Source: Candidatus Bathyarchaeota archaeon
GTDB taxonomy: Archaea > Thermoproteota > Bathyarchaeia > TCS64
Direction: 5' to 3'
Length of the DNA stretch: 17,047 nt
Assembly: GCA_030608725.1 (NCBI GenBank)
Contig: JAUWDP010000002.1
Location: 1 to 17,047 of the forward strand
Both the position numbers and the translations under genes were made by a program. Of this stretch, positions 15,956 to 17,047 are shown piece by piece. How positions within the stretch are numbered: the first letter of the stretch is position 1; each line of letters begins with the position of its first letter. The notes below the pieces were generated by a model, which saw only the letters and a program-made list of their open reading frames with translations, was not told where the DNA came from and did no database searches.

Positions 15956-16555
15956 TTGGTATCCAGCAAGCTCAAGGAAAAGTTCGAGGGATGGGTTACA
16001 AGTGGGGTGAGACCTCTCGTCTCCCTGGGGATCACACCCAATGCTCTCACAATCATTGGGCTGGTAGCCTCCTTCATCTCAGCCTTGTGCTACATCAGCT
16101 GGAGGACTAACCGTATCTTCCTCCCCCTAGCTGGTGCACTCATCCTTCTCTCAGGTTTGATCGATGCTATAGACGGCGTCCTGGCGAGATCTTCAGGACG
16201 TGTCTCAGTTTTCGGGGGTTTCCTTGACTCGGTCTCGGATAGGTACTCTGACGCTGTGGTGCTCTCCGCTATCGTCTACGCGGGTCTGTGCCATCCTGCT
16301 TGGGGGTTGGCTGCAATAGTGGGCTCTTTAATGGTCAGTTATACTCGGGCAAGAGCTGAGGCTGCGGGAGTCAAGATGGCTGCCGTGGGATTCGCGGAGA
16401 GGGCTGAGAGGATGGTGTTCTTAGCCCTGATATCCATGGCTGCCTACTATAATCTGCAGATCCTTTATTGGGGTGTCGTGGTGTTAGCGGTTGTGGCCCA
16501 GTTCACGGTGCTCCAGAGGGCCGCGCACTTCTACAAAGAGTCTAGGAAACTCTAG
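15956..16555 (+). CDS. CDP-alcohol phosphotransferase, archaetidylinositol-phosphate synthase-like
   Basis: A membrane enzyme that joins an alcohol phosphate such as inositol-1-phosphate to CDP-archaeol, making polar membrane lipid. 199 residues from a TTG start. The full signature DxxDGxxARx8Gx3Dx3D is present: Asp70, Asp73, Gly74, Ala77, Arg78, Gly87, Asp91, Asp95. Membrane segments are seen at about 29-48, 55-70, 96-115, 117-135, 153-170 and 170-187. The lead-in LGITPNALTIIGL is the family norm. The size and the RARAEAAG stretch suit the archaetidylinositol-phosphate synthase group best. Other CDP-alcohol substrates (glycerol-phosphate, serine) cannot be excluded. It converges on eS26 and the two stops overlap in one CTAG. 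Confidence 0.88.
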   Translation: MVSSKLKEKFEGWVTSGVRPLVSLGITPNALTIIGLVASFISALCYISWRTNRIFLPLAGALILLSGLIDAIDGVLARSSGRVSVFGGFLDSVSDRYSDAVVLSAIVYAGLCHPAWGLAAIVGSLMVSYTRARAEAAGVKMAAVGFAERAERMVFLALISMAAYYNLQILYWGVVVLAVVAQFTVLQRAAHFYKESRKL

Positions 16556-16848
16556 TTCCTTCTTCTCCGCCTCTCACGGGTCTTGCGATCGGTCTTGCTC
16601 CGTACATTGACGACATGCCTTTTGACCGCGCAGCTGATGCAGAGGTACTTCGTTGTCTGGTAGCGTGCTATCGAGGCTCCCTGTGCCTGGAGCTCTTTGA
16701 GCACCCTCCTGTCCACCAGTGAGGTGTAGCGGGTCACCCTCTTCGCCTTGTCCCGGGGCACCTGAGCTCCACAGTAGCTGCACTGTACCTTCCCCGAGCG
16801 GCCTGATTTGCCTTTTGAACGTCCTCCGCTTTTCCTTTTCTTTGGCAT
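16552..16848 (-). CDS. rps26e: small ribosomal subunit protein eS26 (S26e)
   Basis: A component of the small ribosomal subunit; in eukaryotes eS26 sits near the mRNA exit site and the 3' end of the 18S rRNA. 98 residues, very basic. A Lys/Ser/Gly-rich N-terminal tail (KKRKSGGRSKGKSGRSG) is followed by a zinc-ribbon pair, CSYC (23-26) and CISC (70-73), and an Arg-rich end. VTRYTSLVDRRVLKELQAQG is a family stretch. The family marks eukaryotes and TACK/Asgard archaea. A TATA box (GATTTATAGG, 16890-16881 minus) precedes it, with a leader of about 13 bases. It shares CTAG with the converging gene. Confidence 0.95.
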   Translation of the reverse strand: MPKKRKSGGRSKGKSGRSGKVQCSYCGAQVPRDKAKRVTRYTSLVDRRVLKELQAQGASIARYQTTKYLCISCAVKRHVVNVRSKTDRKTRERRRRRN

Positions 16849-16880
16849 TTCCGGGTCTCACGACATTAGTTACAAGCCTA

Positions 16881-16890
16881 CCTATAAATC
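16881..16890 (-). promoter_or_regulatory. TATA box of the eS26 gene
   Basis: GATTTATAGG on the minus strand. Transcription start is expected near 16861, about 13 bases before the ATG at 16848. It lies 20 bases past the stop of the partial hydrolase gene, which suggests that eS26 has its own promoter. Confidence 0.5.
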
Positions 16891-16909
16891 CTGTGTGAGA
16901 TACCAGAAG

Positions 16910-17047
16910 CTACCTCTTCTTGGCATATTCGTCCAAGATTCCGTCGACAACCTCAACGTAGACGGTTGCGGCTATCACCCGGTTCCCCTCCATGTTGAGA
17001 TGAGCGCCGTCGCTGGAGTACCAGCTCAGGAGCCTCCCCTCCATGTC
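16910..17047 (-). CDS. SGNH/GDSL hydrolase, C-terminal end only
   Basis: 45 residues in frame from the right window edge to a TAG at 16910-16912. It carries the last block of SGNH/GDSL esterases, DGAHLNMEGNRVIA, in which Asp and His of the catalytic triad sit in the D-x-x-H pattern. A helix follows (VYVEVVDGILDEYAKK). The nucleophilic Ser block and the Gly and Asn blocks would lie outside the window. Members are esterases, lipases or acetyl-hydrolases, and the substrate cannot be told from this end. The same strand as eS26 and the short gap (61 bases) allow read-through. Confidence 0.8.
   Translation of the reverse strand, partial: DMEGRLLSWYSSDGAHLNMEGNRVIAATVYVEVVDGILDEYAKKR

Overview
The window looks archaeal, probably from the TACK or Asgard side of the domain. 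The strongest marker is a ribosomal protein eS26 (S26e) gene, a family known from eukaryotes and these archaea but not from Euryarchaeota. Other support: an archaeal-type CDP-alcohol phosphotransferase (archaetidylinositol-phosphate synthase-like), TATA boxes (TTTATA, TTTATCAA, CTTAAAATA) about 25 bases before probable transcription starts, AGGTGAT-type ribosome binding sites beside apparently leaderless genes, and frequent TTG/GTG starts. I cannot name a genus. Genes are GC-rich and intergenic regions AT-rich; the first ~480 bases are the most AT-rich part.

Layout. 1-900: the possible tail of a gene entering from the left edge, a small unknown gene (minus), and a small unknown gene (plus) behind a TATA box and a repeated upstream motif. 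921-2519: a radical SAM protein with an unusual cysteine layout (minus). 2815-5887: glmS followed by a SufS-type cysteine desulfurase (plus). 5974-6117: a 47-residue YHS-domain protein (minus), convergent with the desulfurase across a compact two-way terminator. 6168-7844: a YtcJ-like amidohydrolase (plus). 7875-8900: a small GatC/AtzG-like protein followed by an amidase-signature protein that has lost its catalytic core (minus). 9011-9451: a membrane-anchored unknown protein (minus). 9685-10563: a TPR protein (minus).

10801-15752 is a purine biosynthesis block. purS, purL and purQ form a tight plus-strand operon with ATGA overlaps and encode the three-part FGAM synthase. purE and purC lie on the minus strand, each with its own promoter, and purE ends inside the end of purQ. 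Together they cover FGAR to FGAM and the AIR-to-SAICAR part of the pathway; purM, purK, purD and purB are not in the window.

15956-17047: an archaetidylinositol-phosphate synthase-like membrane enzyme (plus), convergent with eS26 (minus; the two stop codons share a CTAG), then the C-terminal end of an SGNH/GDSL hydrolase cut by the right edge. Most of the window is housekeeping. The least ordinary parts are the core-less amidase with its small partner, the radical SAM cysteine pattern, the desulfurase/YHS terminator, and several inverted or direct repeats in promoters. I found no tRNA, rRNA, CRISPR array, insertion sequence or clear defence system.
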